Assembly: GCF_900142005.1 (NCBI RefSeq)
Contig: NZ_FQZL01000016.1
Coordinates: 22,868-86,867, forward strand
Source of the DNA: Dethiosulfatibacter aminovorans DSM 17477
GTDB taxonomy: Bacteria; Bacillota; Clostridia; Tissierellales; Dethiosulfatibacteraceae
DNA length: 64,000 nucleotides
Direction: 5' to 3'
In this document: one piece after another, positions 37,355 to 45,830 of the stretch
Layout: each line of letters opens with the position of its first letter
How positions within the stretch are numbered: the first letter of the stretch is position 1
Program-made: the position numbers and the translations under genes
The notes under the pieces: model-generated
Database searches by the model: none
What the model was told of the DNA's origin: nothing
What the model saw: only the letters and a program-made list of their open reading frames with translations

Positions 37355-38416
37355 TTATACGTATACCTTCTCCACATACTCAGATGTGAATGCCTTAAGA
37401 AGACTTCCATAGGTAAGCTTGAACTTCACTGTGTCCCCAAGCCTGTAACTATCTCCTGCTGCAGACATGTCAAGGATAAGGTGGTCAGAACTTGCTCCTA
37501 TGACGTCTATCCTTGCATCAACGGATATCAGTCCCTCGGGATCAATATCCTGTCTTCCTATTGCACATATTGCCCTTTTCATGATTCCCTTGTCCTCAAA
37601 TTCAGGATGATTGCCGAATGCATCCATCCCAAGCTCTCCTATTGGCAGCGAGGGCTTTTCCTTCAGCTCAATTATCTGAGCCTCAAGGACGAAGGTGTCG
37701 TCATGGGTATCGGGGATTCTGTTTCCATAGGTTGTTTCTCTTCCAAGAACAAAGGCTTCGCCGATTCTCAGCATGTTGACGTCCTCGGGCATCCTGTTTT
37801 CATCGATGAGGTACAGGGAGCTTGAGTTGCCTCCGGACACAAGGTCTATTGTTACATGGTATTCCTTTTCAATTGCTTTCTTGAGATTTATCAGCTTGTT
37901 AAGGTTCTTTTCAGTCGGCAAAACCCCTCCGTAACAGGTAAGGTTTGTGCCTATTCCCTTAAGCTGGATGTTTTTAAGTTCAAGAATCTTTCCTGCAGTC
38001 TTTACAAGTTCGTTCTCGTCAAAAATGCCTTCCCTCAAGTCTCCAAGGTCAGCCATGAGAATAATCTTGTGTACCTTACCCTGTTCTCCTGCAACCTTGT
38101 CAATTGCCTTGATTGTTTCATATTCCGAGTTCAAGGATACGTCGCAGTATCTTACAACATCCTCAACTTCCGACATCATGGGAAGTCTCAGCATGTACTT
38201 CTGGATCTCAATCCCTTCAAACTTCTTCAGGTTTTGTATTCTCGAATCCGCAAGATAGGTGACTCCGCCGTTTATCATTGCATCGGTGATCTTGCTGTCT
38301 GCACAGAAGACCTTGGTCACTCCCGCCACCCAGATGTTTCTTGCCGAACACTTGCTTGATATTACATCAACATTTTCTTCAATTTTCTTTAAATCTATCA
38401 GTATTCTTGGATACAT
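37355..38416 (-). CDS. orr: Ornithine racemase
   Basis: PLP enzyme interconverting L- and D-ornithine, supplying D-ornithine to OraSE. 353 residues, alanine-racemase fold type III: NIWVAGVTKVFCAD places the PLP lysine near residue 35, and GTNLTCYGGVLPTEKNL is typical of Orr. Last gene of the ornithine operon, 13 nt after the reactivase gene. Confidence 0.95.
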   Translation of the reverse strand: MYPRILIDLKKIEENVDVISSKCSARNIWVAGVTKVFCADSKITDAMINGGVTYLADSRIQNLKKFEGIEIQKYMLRLPMMSEVEDVVRYCDVSLNSEYETIKAIDKVAGEQGKVHKIILMADLGDLREGIFDENELVKTAGKILELKNIQLKGIGTNLTCYGGVLPTEKNLNKLINLKKAIEKEYHVTIDLVSGGNSSSLYLIDENRMPEDVNMLRIGEAFVLGRETTYGNRIPDTHDDTFVLEAQIIELKEKPSLPIGELGMDAFGNHPEFEDKGIMKRAICAIGRQDIDPEGLISVDARIDVIGASSDHLILDMSAAGDSYRLGDTVKFKLTYGSLLKAFTSEYVEKVYV

Positions 38417-38429
38417 ATTAACTGCTCTC

Positions 38430-39836
38430 CTATGCTTCCTTTGCCACCTTGTTGCTCAACAGACAGCTTGATTCCAGCTGAAGGGAATTCTCCATCAAGC
38501 CAAAGGCAGCTTCAGGGTATTCTTTTGACATTACACCAAGGGACGCCATGATGTAGTCGTTGTCTATAAGGATTCTTGCATCCTCATTTGGATACATCTC
38601 GTTTCCCTTGCCGCTTGCCAAAGCGTTTTGTATAATTTTAACCCTATTTGGCAGTCTTGTCAAAGCCCCTCCGGTACAAATTATATATTGAATGCTTGTC
38701 AGGTCCTTTCCTTCGGCAACCTTCTTTCTTCCTGCCGATGAATAAAGGTCCCTGAACTGACCGGCATGCCTTAAAAGTGAAGTGCATACCGCCTTTTCCG
38801 TCAGTACTTCCACGAATTCCTTCTGTCGGTCGTCTTTTGGTATAGGCATATGCCTGTCTATGAGCATTTCGACTTCGCCTGTTGTCGTTTTCATTTTCTT
38901 TGCAATATTTTCAACACCTTCGAGCTCTACAATGTTTTTCATGTTTACATATACTCCAAGGTCGCCTTCAACAGTCCTCTTGGCCTTTGGTTCCGGACTT
39001 ATAAGTATCCTGCTTATTTCCTCGGAACCTTCAGTGACGGAGTGCACGTCTGTTGTTGCACCTCCCACATCAAAGGTCACAAGGTCTCCTATCTTTTCAT
39101 ACAACAGCTGTGATGCAAGCATTACTGCTCCGGGAGTGGGCACTATGGACCCGTTTACAAGATCCCTTACCTTCTCCATTCCTGCAGCATGGATTATGTG
39201 TTTTTCAAACACATCCTGTATTACCTCCCTGGTAGGGGCAATATTAAGCTGATCTATCTTCGGATAGACATTGTCCACTATGAATACTTCCATGCCCGCT
39301 TCTTCGAATATCTCTCTTATTTCATCCTGGTTCTCGATGTTTCCTGCATATATGACTGGAACGTCCAAACCAAGGTCTGCGATTATTTCCGCATTATAAA
39401 TGGCAGTATCCCTCTCGCCGTAGTCAACGCCTCCGGCTAGAAGGATTATGTTTGGGTTTATTTCCTTTATTTTCTTGATTTCCGTCCTTCTCAGCCTGCC
39501 GGAGGTCACCATGTGAATATTGGCTCCTGCTCCAAGGGCGGCTTCCTTTGCTGCCTTTACAGTCATGTCGTAGACAAGTCCGTGGACAGTCATTTTAAGA
39601 CCTCCTGCAGCGGAGCTTGTGGCCAGGAACCTGTCATAGCTCAGGTCCTTTACTCCAAGGCTTTCCTTCATGCTTTCAAGGGCTTGTGTTAGACCAATGT
39701 TCACATCACCTTCGTAAACACTTGTAGGAGCCTGTCCCTGCCCGACAAAAATCGGGCAGGGACCTCCTATATTATTGAATCCATTTATTACAGTAGTAGT
39801 ACTTCCTATTTCAGCAACTAATACATCAATTTTCAT
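38430..39836 (-). CDS. MutL/GlmL-family ATPase, probable ornithine aminomutase reactivase
   Basis: About 468 residues starting MKIDVLVAEIGSTTTVINGF, with the second phosphate loop VTFDVGGATTDVHSV and an IICTGGALTRLPNR adenosine motif: an actin/hexokinase-fold ATPase. The family (MutL, GlmL) accompanies B12-dependent mutases and is thought to restore inactivated cofactor. Position directly after oraE, overlapping it by 11 bp, supports this role for OraSE. A longer frame exists upstream, but GGAAGG fits the ATG at 39836. Confidence 0.92.
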   Translation of the reverse strand: MKIDVLVAEIGSTTTVINGFNNIGGPCPIFVGQGQAPTSVYEGDVNIGLTQALESMKESLGVKDLSYDRFLATSSAAGGLKMTVHGLVYDMTVKAAKEAALGAGANIHMVTSGRLRRTEIKKIKEINPNIILLAGGVDYGERDTAIYNAEIIADLGLDVPVIYAGNIENQDEIREIFEEAGMEVFIVDNVYPKIDQLNIAPTREVIQDVFEKHIIHAAGMEKVRDLVNGSIVPTPGAVMLASQLLYEKIGDLVTFDVGGATTDVHSVTEGSEEISRILISPEPKAKRTVEGDLGVYVNMKNIVELEGVENIAKKMKTTTGEVEMLIDRHMPIPKDDRQKEFVEVLTEKAVCTSLLRHAGQFRDLYSSAGRKKVAEGKDLTSIQYIICTGGALTRLPNRVKIIQNALASGKGNEMYPNEDARILIDNDYIMASLGVMSKEYPEAAFGLMENSLQLESSCLLSNKVAKEA

Positions 39837-42054
39837 TTTGCATTTCCTTCCTTTTCTTAACAAGGAATGTTGCAACATGAGCTCCTTTCGTTCCTCTTCC
39901 AAATCCTGCATCAACACCGTTCTTAACAGCGATTTCAGGCGTTACCTGTGTTCCTCCACAAGCAATCATGATTTTGTCTCTAATTCCCTTTTCTACACAA
40001 AGATCATGTATTCTCTTCATGTTCTTGTAGTGGATATCGTCGTGACTGATGATTGTTGAAGCAAGTATTGCATCTGCATTAAGCTCTATTGCGGCATCCA
40101 CAAGCTTCTCAACAGGTACTGATGTTCCAAGGTACTCAACATCTATACCAAATTTCTCTATTCCACCGTGCTTGATATCTATTACTTCCCTGAGACCAAC
40201 GGAGTGCTCATCCTGTCCGATTGTACCTGCTACAACCTTAAGTGGCGCCTTCTCAACTTCGTCCCACAGCTCTTCAAATCCCATTACTTCATGTTCTTCA
40301 GGTATGTCAAGATTGTCGATATCTACATCGATATCTATCTTGCCCTTAAGCTGAACCCTGATTCCCTCTGTAGGATGAAGAACCTCAGCATGGATAACCT
40401 CAGGCTCTACCATGTTCATCTTCTTAGCAATTTCTATTGCAGCAAACTCTGCAACTCTCTTTGTTGTCGGAAGAACAAGCTCAAGAACTACTGTTCCGTC
40501 AGCAAGCCATTCCATTTCAGGCTTGATCATGTTTGAGTTTCTGTATTTTTCGTTTTCATCCATTCTCAGGTATACATTGTCGTTCTCGTCAAGCTCGTCG
40601 ATGAAGATTATCTTCTCAGGTTTTTCAAATGTACATCCGTCGATAAGGGCTGCTGGGTCCTCAGGACTTCCACCGTACTGCTCTACGTTGTTGTTTCCAA
40701 AGTGGGCAGTAACAGGTGCCATATAGTCTGCATCTCTTTCGAATACAGTACCTACTCCAAGACCGCCTTCTATCTTTCTTCCTATTCCGTCACCGTTTCT
40801 TTCAGGATACATTCCGGAGTCAATGAAGAATCCTTTTTCAACCGCTTCATAGTATCCGCCGACTTCAAGAAGCTCTTCGAAATAAAGAACCGCTCTTTCC
40901 TTAAGCTCTCTAACCTTTTCAGGAAGGAATCCTTCAGTCTTGAGCTCTACCATTTCCATTAATCCGTCAAGTCCTACAAGAGTCTGCTTGGCATTGTCGC
41001 AGGCCTCTATGTTGTATATGTGCCAAGGCACGTTTCTTCCTTCGTCAGGAGTGATTGTAGACTGAATGTCTGCTCTTGTAAGCTTTGATATCATCATATT
41101 GAGAACGTGTGATACAGATGCCTCCCTTGATGATGAAGTTATGTACTTGGTATTCTGCTGAGCTCTCATCTTGTATTCGCTGAAAAGTTCTCTAAGAGCC
41201 ACTGCATATGGCAGGTCGTACTTTGTACAAGGAATAGGCGCTGATGTAGGAGGAACTGTTGACAGACAGATGTTCTCCTTCTTCATTCCAACCTTGTATG
41301 AGAAGATTGAGTTGATAGCGTGCTGAACCATAAGCTCAGGCATAACCTTCCATGCATCCCTTGCAGTTGCATTGGCATTGTGAGCACCATCTATCTGAGC
41401 GATGTCAGCCCATGTCATTACCTTCTTTGACTCTGCTGCATCCACAAAAGACCTTACCATGTTAATATTTCTGTAAAGAACGTTGTACTGGGGATCCTGG
41501 TGAGCTCCGTTTACGCCTTCCTCTGCAAACATTACTGCAATATCCGGACCAGCAACACCTGATACGTAAGAGTGGTAGTTTATCGGTCTTCCTACTTCAT
41601 CTTCTATCATATCCAGAGCCTTTCTCTGAGCCCTTACCTGTTTTCTTGTTACAGGGATGCCGCCTATACCCTGTGGAGATCCTTCTATAAGACCGTCGTA
41701 GTGAGACTGTCCTGCAGTTCTGATAACCATGATATGGTCAGCTCCGTGCCATGCAGCCATTCTCATTCTTCTTATGTCGTCCTCGAATCTTCCTGAAGCT
41801 ATCTCCGTAGTGATTACCTCCTGAGGCTGAGGATCAAGATTTTCAAAGTACTGAACAGCCGCAGGTATACCTATTGAATTCTTAAGAGGCTTTGAGCAGT
41901 CGGAATATATGTGTCCGCCCATTTCAAGGTTTTCAACCTTTTCTCTCCAAGTCCATCCTCGTCTTCTCGGTCTGTAGCTTTCAAGGTCGCTCAGGATTTC
42001 CCTAATGTCCATTTTTTCGTTTATATCTATACCTTTTTTCGTTACTTCACTCAT
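39826..42054 (-). CDS. oraE: D-ornithine 4,5-aminomutase, large subunit
   Basis: Adenosylcobalamin- and PLP-dependent migration of the terminal amino group, giving 2,4-diaminopentanoate. 742 residues: a TIM-barrel N-terminal region and a C-terminal B12 domain with the base-off motif DEHSVG (D-x-H-x-x-G) near residue 614, followed by GVDAGFGRGTKGAHVATF. Length matches characterised OraE. Its start overlaps the oraS stop by one base. Confidence 0.97.
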   Translation of the reverse strand: MSEVTKKGIDINEKMDIREILSDLESYRPRRRGWTWREKVENLEMGGHIYSDCSKPLKNSIGIPAAVQYFENLDPQPQEVITTEIASGRFEDDIRRMRMAAWHGADHIMVIRTAGQSHYDGLIEGSPQGIGGIPVTRKQVRAQRKALDMIEDEVGRPINYHSYVSGVAGPDIAVMFAEEGVNGAHQDPQYNVLYRNINMVRSFVDAAESKKVMTWADIAQIDGAHNANATARDAWKVMPELMVQHAINSIFSYKVGMKKENICLSTVPPTSAPIPCTKYDLPYAVALRELFSEYKMRAQQNTKYITSSSREASVSHVLNMMISKLTRADIQSTITPDEGRNVPWHIYNIEACDNAKQTLVGLDGLMEMVELKTEGFLPEKVRELKERAVLYFEELLEVGGYYEAVEKGFFIDSGMYPERNGDGIGRKIEGGLGVGTVFERDADYMAPVTAHFGNNNVEQYGGSPEDPAALIDGCTFEKPEKIIFIDELDENDNVYLRMDENEKYRNSNMIKPEMEWLADGTVVLELVLPTTKRVAEFAAIEIAKKMNMVEPEVIHAEVLHPTEGIRVQLKGKIDIDVDIDNLDIPEEHEVMGFEELWDEVEKAPLKVVAGTIGQDEHSVGLREVIDIKHGGIEKFGIDVEYLGTSVPVEKLVDAAIELNADAILASTIISHDDIHYKNMKRIHDLCVEKGIRDKIMIACGGTQVTPEIAVKNGVDAGFGRGTKGAHVATFLVKKRKEMQNEN

Positions 42055-42431
42055 TACTTCTGTCCTCCCTTGAATATTTCCACTGCATCATCCCAGTGCT
42101 TTCCATCTATCATTTCAAGTCCTGCCTGTCTTACAGAAATATTCTTTTCCTTTGCTATTCTGTATACTACATGGCCTGCGCCCTTGCCCATAAGTCCTCT
42201 TTCCATGACTCCGTTTACTATAGGCTGTGCTTCAATACTTGAAAATCCCATTCTCAAAAGAACAGATCTTTCAACTGATGGTGTAGTGTGTGTCTTTGCC
42301 ATATCCAAAAGTGGAGCGACAGCCTCTTCTGCCAGCTGCCAGAACCTTTCCTTTAACTCCGCATCGCTTAAATCTGCAATATGAACTCTTCTAGTGGTAA
42401 AATCGTCTTCTCTCTTCAAATAACCTTTCAT
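42054..42431 (-). CDS. oraS: D-ornithine 4,5-aminomutase, small subunit
   Basis: 125-residue partner of OraE (KREDDFTTRRVHIADLSDAELKERFWQLAEE segment conserved in OraS). It stabilises the large subunit. Coupled translationally to oraE. Confidence 0.95.
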   Translation of the reverse strand: MKGYLKREDDFTTRRVHIADLSDAELKERFWQLAEEAVAPLLDMAKTHTTPSVERSVLLRMGFSSIEAQPIVNGVMERGLMGKGAGHVVYRIAKEKNISVRQAGLEMIDGKHWDDAVEIFKGGQK

Positions 42432-42450
42432 ATGTTCTTATCCTTTCTTT

Positions 42451-43866
42451 TTATATTTCTTCAAGTATTTTCGAAATGTAAACCTTGGTTGATTTTGTAT
42501 CTTCTGCAAGGAATTCCATATCTTCTTCAGTAGGATTCTTCACCCCTGTATTTTCAATACAGTTCTTGACGTATGATCTCTTCATCTTGAGTATGTCAAG
42601 ATCCACCGCTTTTATAAGTCCGGGGTTGTCAGGAAGTATTATGTTTACTCCGTTTTCCGAATCAGCAGGATTTCCTCTGAATATCTCTATTCCGTTTTCC
42701 TTTGCAAATGTAAGCTGCGGCAGTATGTGTTTTCCTGCTCCGGTGTATTCTGTTTCCTGAACTAGAATTATCTGGTCCTGGTCCATCTCCTGAGCCAGTG
42801 AGAATGCAGCCGTAAGTGAAGTGTTTCCGGCAGGTCCTCTTTCAAGTCCTTCAAGCTGGGCGAGCATTTCAGTTGTATAGAAAACCTCTCCCTGCTTCAC
42901 CGTTACATATCTGTCCATATATCTCAAAGGTCTTCCTGCAGACCTTGGTACGTCCGATCTGTCAGGCCATGTTGCAAATGGAATTCCAAATCCCGTATGT
43001 CCCGTAGTGAATGACTTCTTGTTGAACTGCTTATCGCTTGCCATGTGAAGACCCTTAAGATCCACACTCGCTCCTATTATCTCAACATCGGTAGCTCCGT
43101 ACTTTATAAGTCCCCTTGCAGTTCCAGTAAGGTTTCCTCCTCCTGCGTTTGTAGCAACTACTGCATCCGGAAGTCTTCCTTCTCTTTCCATCATCTGCTC
43201 TGCTATTTCATATCCAAGAGTCTCAACGCCTGCTATTCCGAATGGAGTGTAGAGTGATGCATTGAAGTATCCTGTTTCTTCAAGAAGCTTGAGGAAGTGG
43301 TAGAAAAGCTCCGGTCCTACTGAAAGCTGTACAACTTCAGCTCCGTAGGCTTCGCATTTTCTTGCCTTCTCGATTATTTCAGGTTGTCCCTTTCCCTGTG
43401 AGTCATAGCATTCCTGAACTATTATACACTTAAGTCCTCTCATACATGCCTGGGATGCAACTGCAGCTCCATAGTTTCCGCTTGTTGCAGCTATAACACC
43501 CTTGTATCCAAGTTTCTTTGCGTTGTACACGCTTATTGCCGCTCTTCTTGCCTTAAAGCTTCCTGATGGGTTGGATGCCTCATCCTTCAGGAATATTCTT
43601 GCCCCTTTGCCCTCAGGTGCATATTTTCTTGCCAGTGCCGTAAAATTTTTCAGTTCCAGTATTGGAGTGTTGCCAACACCCGTCTCTCTCTGGATTTCTC
43701 TCATCTCTTCCAGGGTATACCCTGTTTCTTTCATCATTCTTTCGAAATCGAATGCTATGCTTCCCGATTCGAATTCAGCATAGTCTATGCCTACTGACGC
43801 CTTCATTATTTCTGATTTTCTTGCCATTACAGCTTCATAACTCATGTCCATATCAGTTGTTTTCAT
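42451..43866 (-). CDS. ortB: 2-amino-4-ketopentanoate thiolase, beta subunit
   Basis: PLP enzyme that with OrtA splits 2-amino-4-ketopentanoate with CoA into alanine and acetyl-CoA. About 471 residues, threonine-synthase-like fold type II: the PLP lysine is in NPSGSFKARRA and the phosphate-binding loop in TNAGGGNLTG. GGAAGG fits the ATG at 43866 rather than the GTG at 43875. It starts directly after ortA. Confidence 0.96.
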   Translation of the reverse strand: MKTTDMDMSYEAVMARKSEIMKASVGIDYAEFESGSIAFDFERMMKETGYTLEEMREIQRETGVGNTPILELKNFTALARKYAPEGKGARIFLKDEASNPSGSFKARRAAISVYNAKKLGYKGVIAATSGNYGAAVASQACMRGLKCIIVQECYDSQGKGQPEIIEKARKCEAYGAEVVQLSVGPELFYHFLKLLEETGYFNASLYTPFGIAGVETLGYEIAEQMMEREGRLPDAVVATNAGGGNLTGTARGLIKYGATDVEIIGASVDLKGLHMASDKQFNKKSFTTGHTGFGIPFATWPDRSDVPRSAGRPLRYMDRYVTVKQGEVFYTTEMLAQLEGLERGPAGNTSLTAAFSLAQEMDQDQIILVQETEYTGAGKHILPQLTFAKENGIEIFRGNPADSENGVNIILPDNPGLIKAVDLDILKMKRSYVKNCIENTGVKNPTEEDMEFLAEDTKSTKVYISKILEEI

Positions 43867-43867
43867 T

Positions 43868-44170
43868 CTACTCACCTTCCTCTAGAAGCTCTCTTGTCTG
43901 TCTTCCGATATATAAAAGTTCAGGTATGCATTTTCCATAGTTATGGTCATAAGCAGGGTTGATTTCAATGAGTTCACCCTCGATTCTTCTGCCTATATAT
44001 GTTTCAACTGTTACCCTGTCTCCTATTTCAGCTTCATCATCAACCAAGAAACCCTTGTTCCACATTTCAAGAGGAACGCTCTTGGTGTCATCGGGCACCT
44101 GAGGTGCCCTTTCATCTGCTGTAAGAACTACATCGTAGATTCTTACCCAATTACCTTTGAATGCTTTCAT
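43868..44170 (-). CDS. ortA: 2-amino-4-ketopentanoate thiolase, alpha subunit
   Basis: 100-residue partner of OrtB (GNWVRIYDVVLTADERAPQVPDDTKSVPLEMWNKGFL region conserved in OrtA). No catalytic motif of its own is visible. Its start lies inside the last 20 bp of ord; ortB follows. Confidence 0.94.
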   Translation of the reverse strand: MKAFKGNWVRIYDVVLTADERAPQVPDDTKSVPLEMWNKGFLVDDEAEIGDRVTVETYIGRRIEGELIEINPAYDHNYGKCIPELLYIGRQTRELLEEGE

Positions 44171-45224
44171 ATTTTCTTTCCCCTTTGATATAGTCTCTGA
44201 AGTCTCCCATTATGGCTCTAGGTACCGGAAGATCTATCATAGTCTTAAGTCCTGCATCTGCATTTATTACAAGAGGAATCATGTTTACACACATTGCTAT
44301 TGTTCCAAGTCCGCCTTCAACCTCAGGTGTGATTGACATGTTCACTTCCGGTGTTCCCTTTATAGTGATGTAGTCTCCAGTGTTTACTCCAACCTGCTCA
44401 GGCTCGATCTGCTGTGGGTGGATCATGTCGATTTTAACTTCTCCGTCAACGTATCCCTGTCCTGTCATGTTTACTCCTGCTACGTCTCCAGCTGCTGCGA
44501 ATCCGTATGGCGACTTTCTGTCGACATCAGTTACGATTGCCTTCATCTGCTGCTCGAACTTGTCAACCTTCCATCCCATTGCATCTGCTATCATGCCTAC
44601 AGACTCTGCAAATCCAACGTGTCCCGCCATTGTTCCTTCTTCAACTCTCTTGTTGAACTCGTCAAGTGGCATTCCAACTCCCTGCTCTTCCATAACTGCA
44701 GGTCCGAATGGAGAAAGACTGTTTACCCTCTTTGCTTCCAGAGACTCTACATTTGTCATGCATCCTGTAAGACATACAACCAAAAGATCCATGATAAGTC
44801 CAGGGTTGATTCCTGTTCCAAGTACAGACACTCCGTTTTCAAGAGCAATCCTGTCAATCTCTTTCGCAAGCTCAGGCTCTTGTGCCTGTGGGTAAGCCAT
44901 TTCTTCCGCTGTAGATATAACATTGATTTTTTGCTCAAGTACATATTTAATCTTAGGGAACGCTTTCTTAGTAAAAGAATCTGTAGCTATAAGACAAAGA
45001 TCACAGCTTCCTTCATATACTACGTCTTCGATCTTGTCCCTGATTATTGCATCAGGTCTTCCAGCCTGCTCAATTTCAAGTACGTCGTACATGTTCTTGC
45101 CTACTCTGTCAGGATGCATATCGCAAACGCCTACAACTTCTACACCTTTCTTGGTAGCAAGCATTCTTGCCATTCCGCTTCCCATTGCTCCAAATCCCCA
45201 AATTGCTATTTTCACGTTTTCCAT
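44151..45224 (-). CDS. ord: 2,4-diaminopentanoate dehydrogenase
   Basis: Oxidises 2,4-diaminopentanoate to 2-amino-4-ketopentanoate with NAD(P)+. 357 residues: Rossmann start KIAIWGFGAMGSGMARML, and DAP-reductase-like ISTAEEMAYP and GTGINPGLIMDLLVV. First gene of the ornithine operon, preceded by GGGAGG and, further up, a sigma-54 promoter. Confidence 0.96.
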   Translation of the reverse strand: MENVKIAIWGFGAMGSGMARMLATKKGVEVVGVCDMHPDRVGKNMYDVLEIEQAGRPDAIIRDKIEDVVYEGSCDLCLIATDSFTKKAFPKIKYVLEQKINVISTAEEMAYPQAQEPELAKEIDRIALENGVSVLGTGINPGLIMDLLVVCLTGCMTNVESLEAKRVNSLSPFGPAVMEEQGVGMPLDEFNKRVEEGTMAGHVGFAESVGMIADAMGWKVDKFEQQMKAIVTDVDRKSPYGFAAAGDVAGVNMTGQGYVDGEVKIDMIHPQQIEPEQVGVNTGDYITIKGTPEVNMSITPEVEGGLGTIAMCVNMIPLVINADAGLKTMIDLPVPRAIMGDFRDYIKGERKYESIQR

Positions 45225-45274
45225 TTGTGTTCCTCCCAGAATACAATTTTATTTTTTTAGTTGCCAATATACAA

Positions 45275-45291
45275 TGCACAAAGCGTGCCAA
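45275..45291 (-). promoter_or_regulatory. Sigma-54 promoter of the ornithine operon
   Basis: Minus-strand TTGGCACGCTTTGTGCA matches the sigma-54 consensus TGGCACN5TTGCA: the invariant GG and GC are exactly 10 nt apart. It is about 50 bp upstream of ord and on the same strand. The neighbouring regulator is a sigma-54 activator. Confidence 0.85.
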
Positions 45292-45382
45292 CTTTTTGAA
45301 ATCTGCACAATTTTTATGGACCCGCTATTTTCAACAGCTAGGGCCTGCAAGTTTTTTTCACTTTCCTGCAAACAAAATAAAA

Positions 45383-45420
45383 GCAAAATATTTTGCTTTA
45401 AATTGCGCAAAATATTTTGC
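45383..45420. promoter_or_regulatory. Two GCAAAATATTTTGC palindromes, probable activator sites
   Basis: Two perfect 14-bp palindromes at 45383-45396 and 45407-45420, centre-to-centre 24 bp, about 100 and 125 bp upstream of the sigma-54 promoter: standard enhancer geometry. The second also abuts the -35 of the dgkA promoter. The same palindrome occurs in front of the adjacent sigma-54 activator gene. Confidence 0.75.
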
Positions 45421-45423
45421 TTT

Positions 45424-45452
45424 TTGACTTTTTTCGCTGTAGGGATTATGAT
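45424..45452 (+). promoter_or_regulatory. Probable dgkA promoter
   Basis: TTGACT and TATGAT separated by 17 bp, 31 bp upstream of the dgkA start, with the enhancer palindrome immediately upstream. Confidence 0.55.
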
Positions 45453-45482
45453 TGTTTTGTAGCCAAAAACAAGGAAGGTATC

Positions 45483-45830
45483 ATGAGAAGACTAATAAAC
45501 TCCTTCAGGTTCGCCTGCAATGGAATAAGATATGCCATACATACACAACAGAACTTCAGGATCCAGCTGTTCTTTCTTGCAGCAGCAGTTTCTTTGGGGA
45601 TTTGCTTCCAAATATCAGAGATTGAATGGATTGCACTCATACTGACATCTTCTCTGGTTCTCATACTCGAGATAGTAAACACGTCCATAGAAAGACTGGT
45701 AGATTTCATGACCAGCGAATATCATCCCAAAGCGGAACAGGTGAAGGACACTGCTGCCGGAGCCGTTCTAATAGCTTCAATCATGTCCGTCATAATAGGC
45801 CTCATCATTTTCATACCTTATATTTTTTAA
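45483..45830 (+). CDS. dgkA: Diacylglycerol/undecaprenol kinase
   Basis: Integral membrane lipid kinase, 115 residues, three membrane helices. FRFACNGIRYAIHTQQNFRIQ and LILEIVNTSIERLVDFM contain the catalytic acidic residues, and VKDTAAGAVLI is the C-terminal signature. In Gram-positives it mainly phosphorylates undecaprenol. AAGGAAGG fixes the ATG at 45483, although the frame opens earlier. Its 3' end overlaps the convergent activator gene by 20 bp. Confidence 0.92.
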   Translation: MRRLINSFRFACNGIRYAIHTQQNFRIQLFFLAAAVSLGICFQISEIEWIALILTSSLVLILEIVNTSIERLVDFMTSEYHPKAEQVKDTAAGAVLIASIMSVIIGLIIFIPYIF

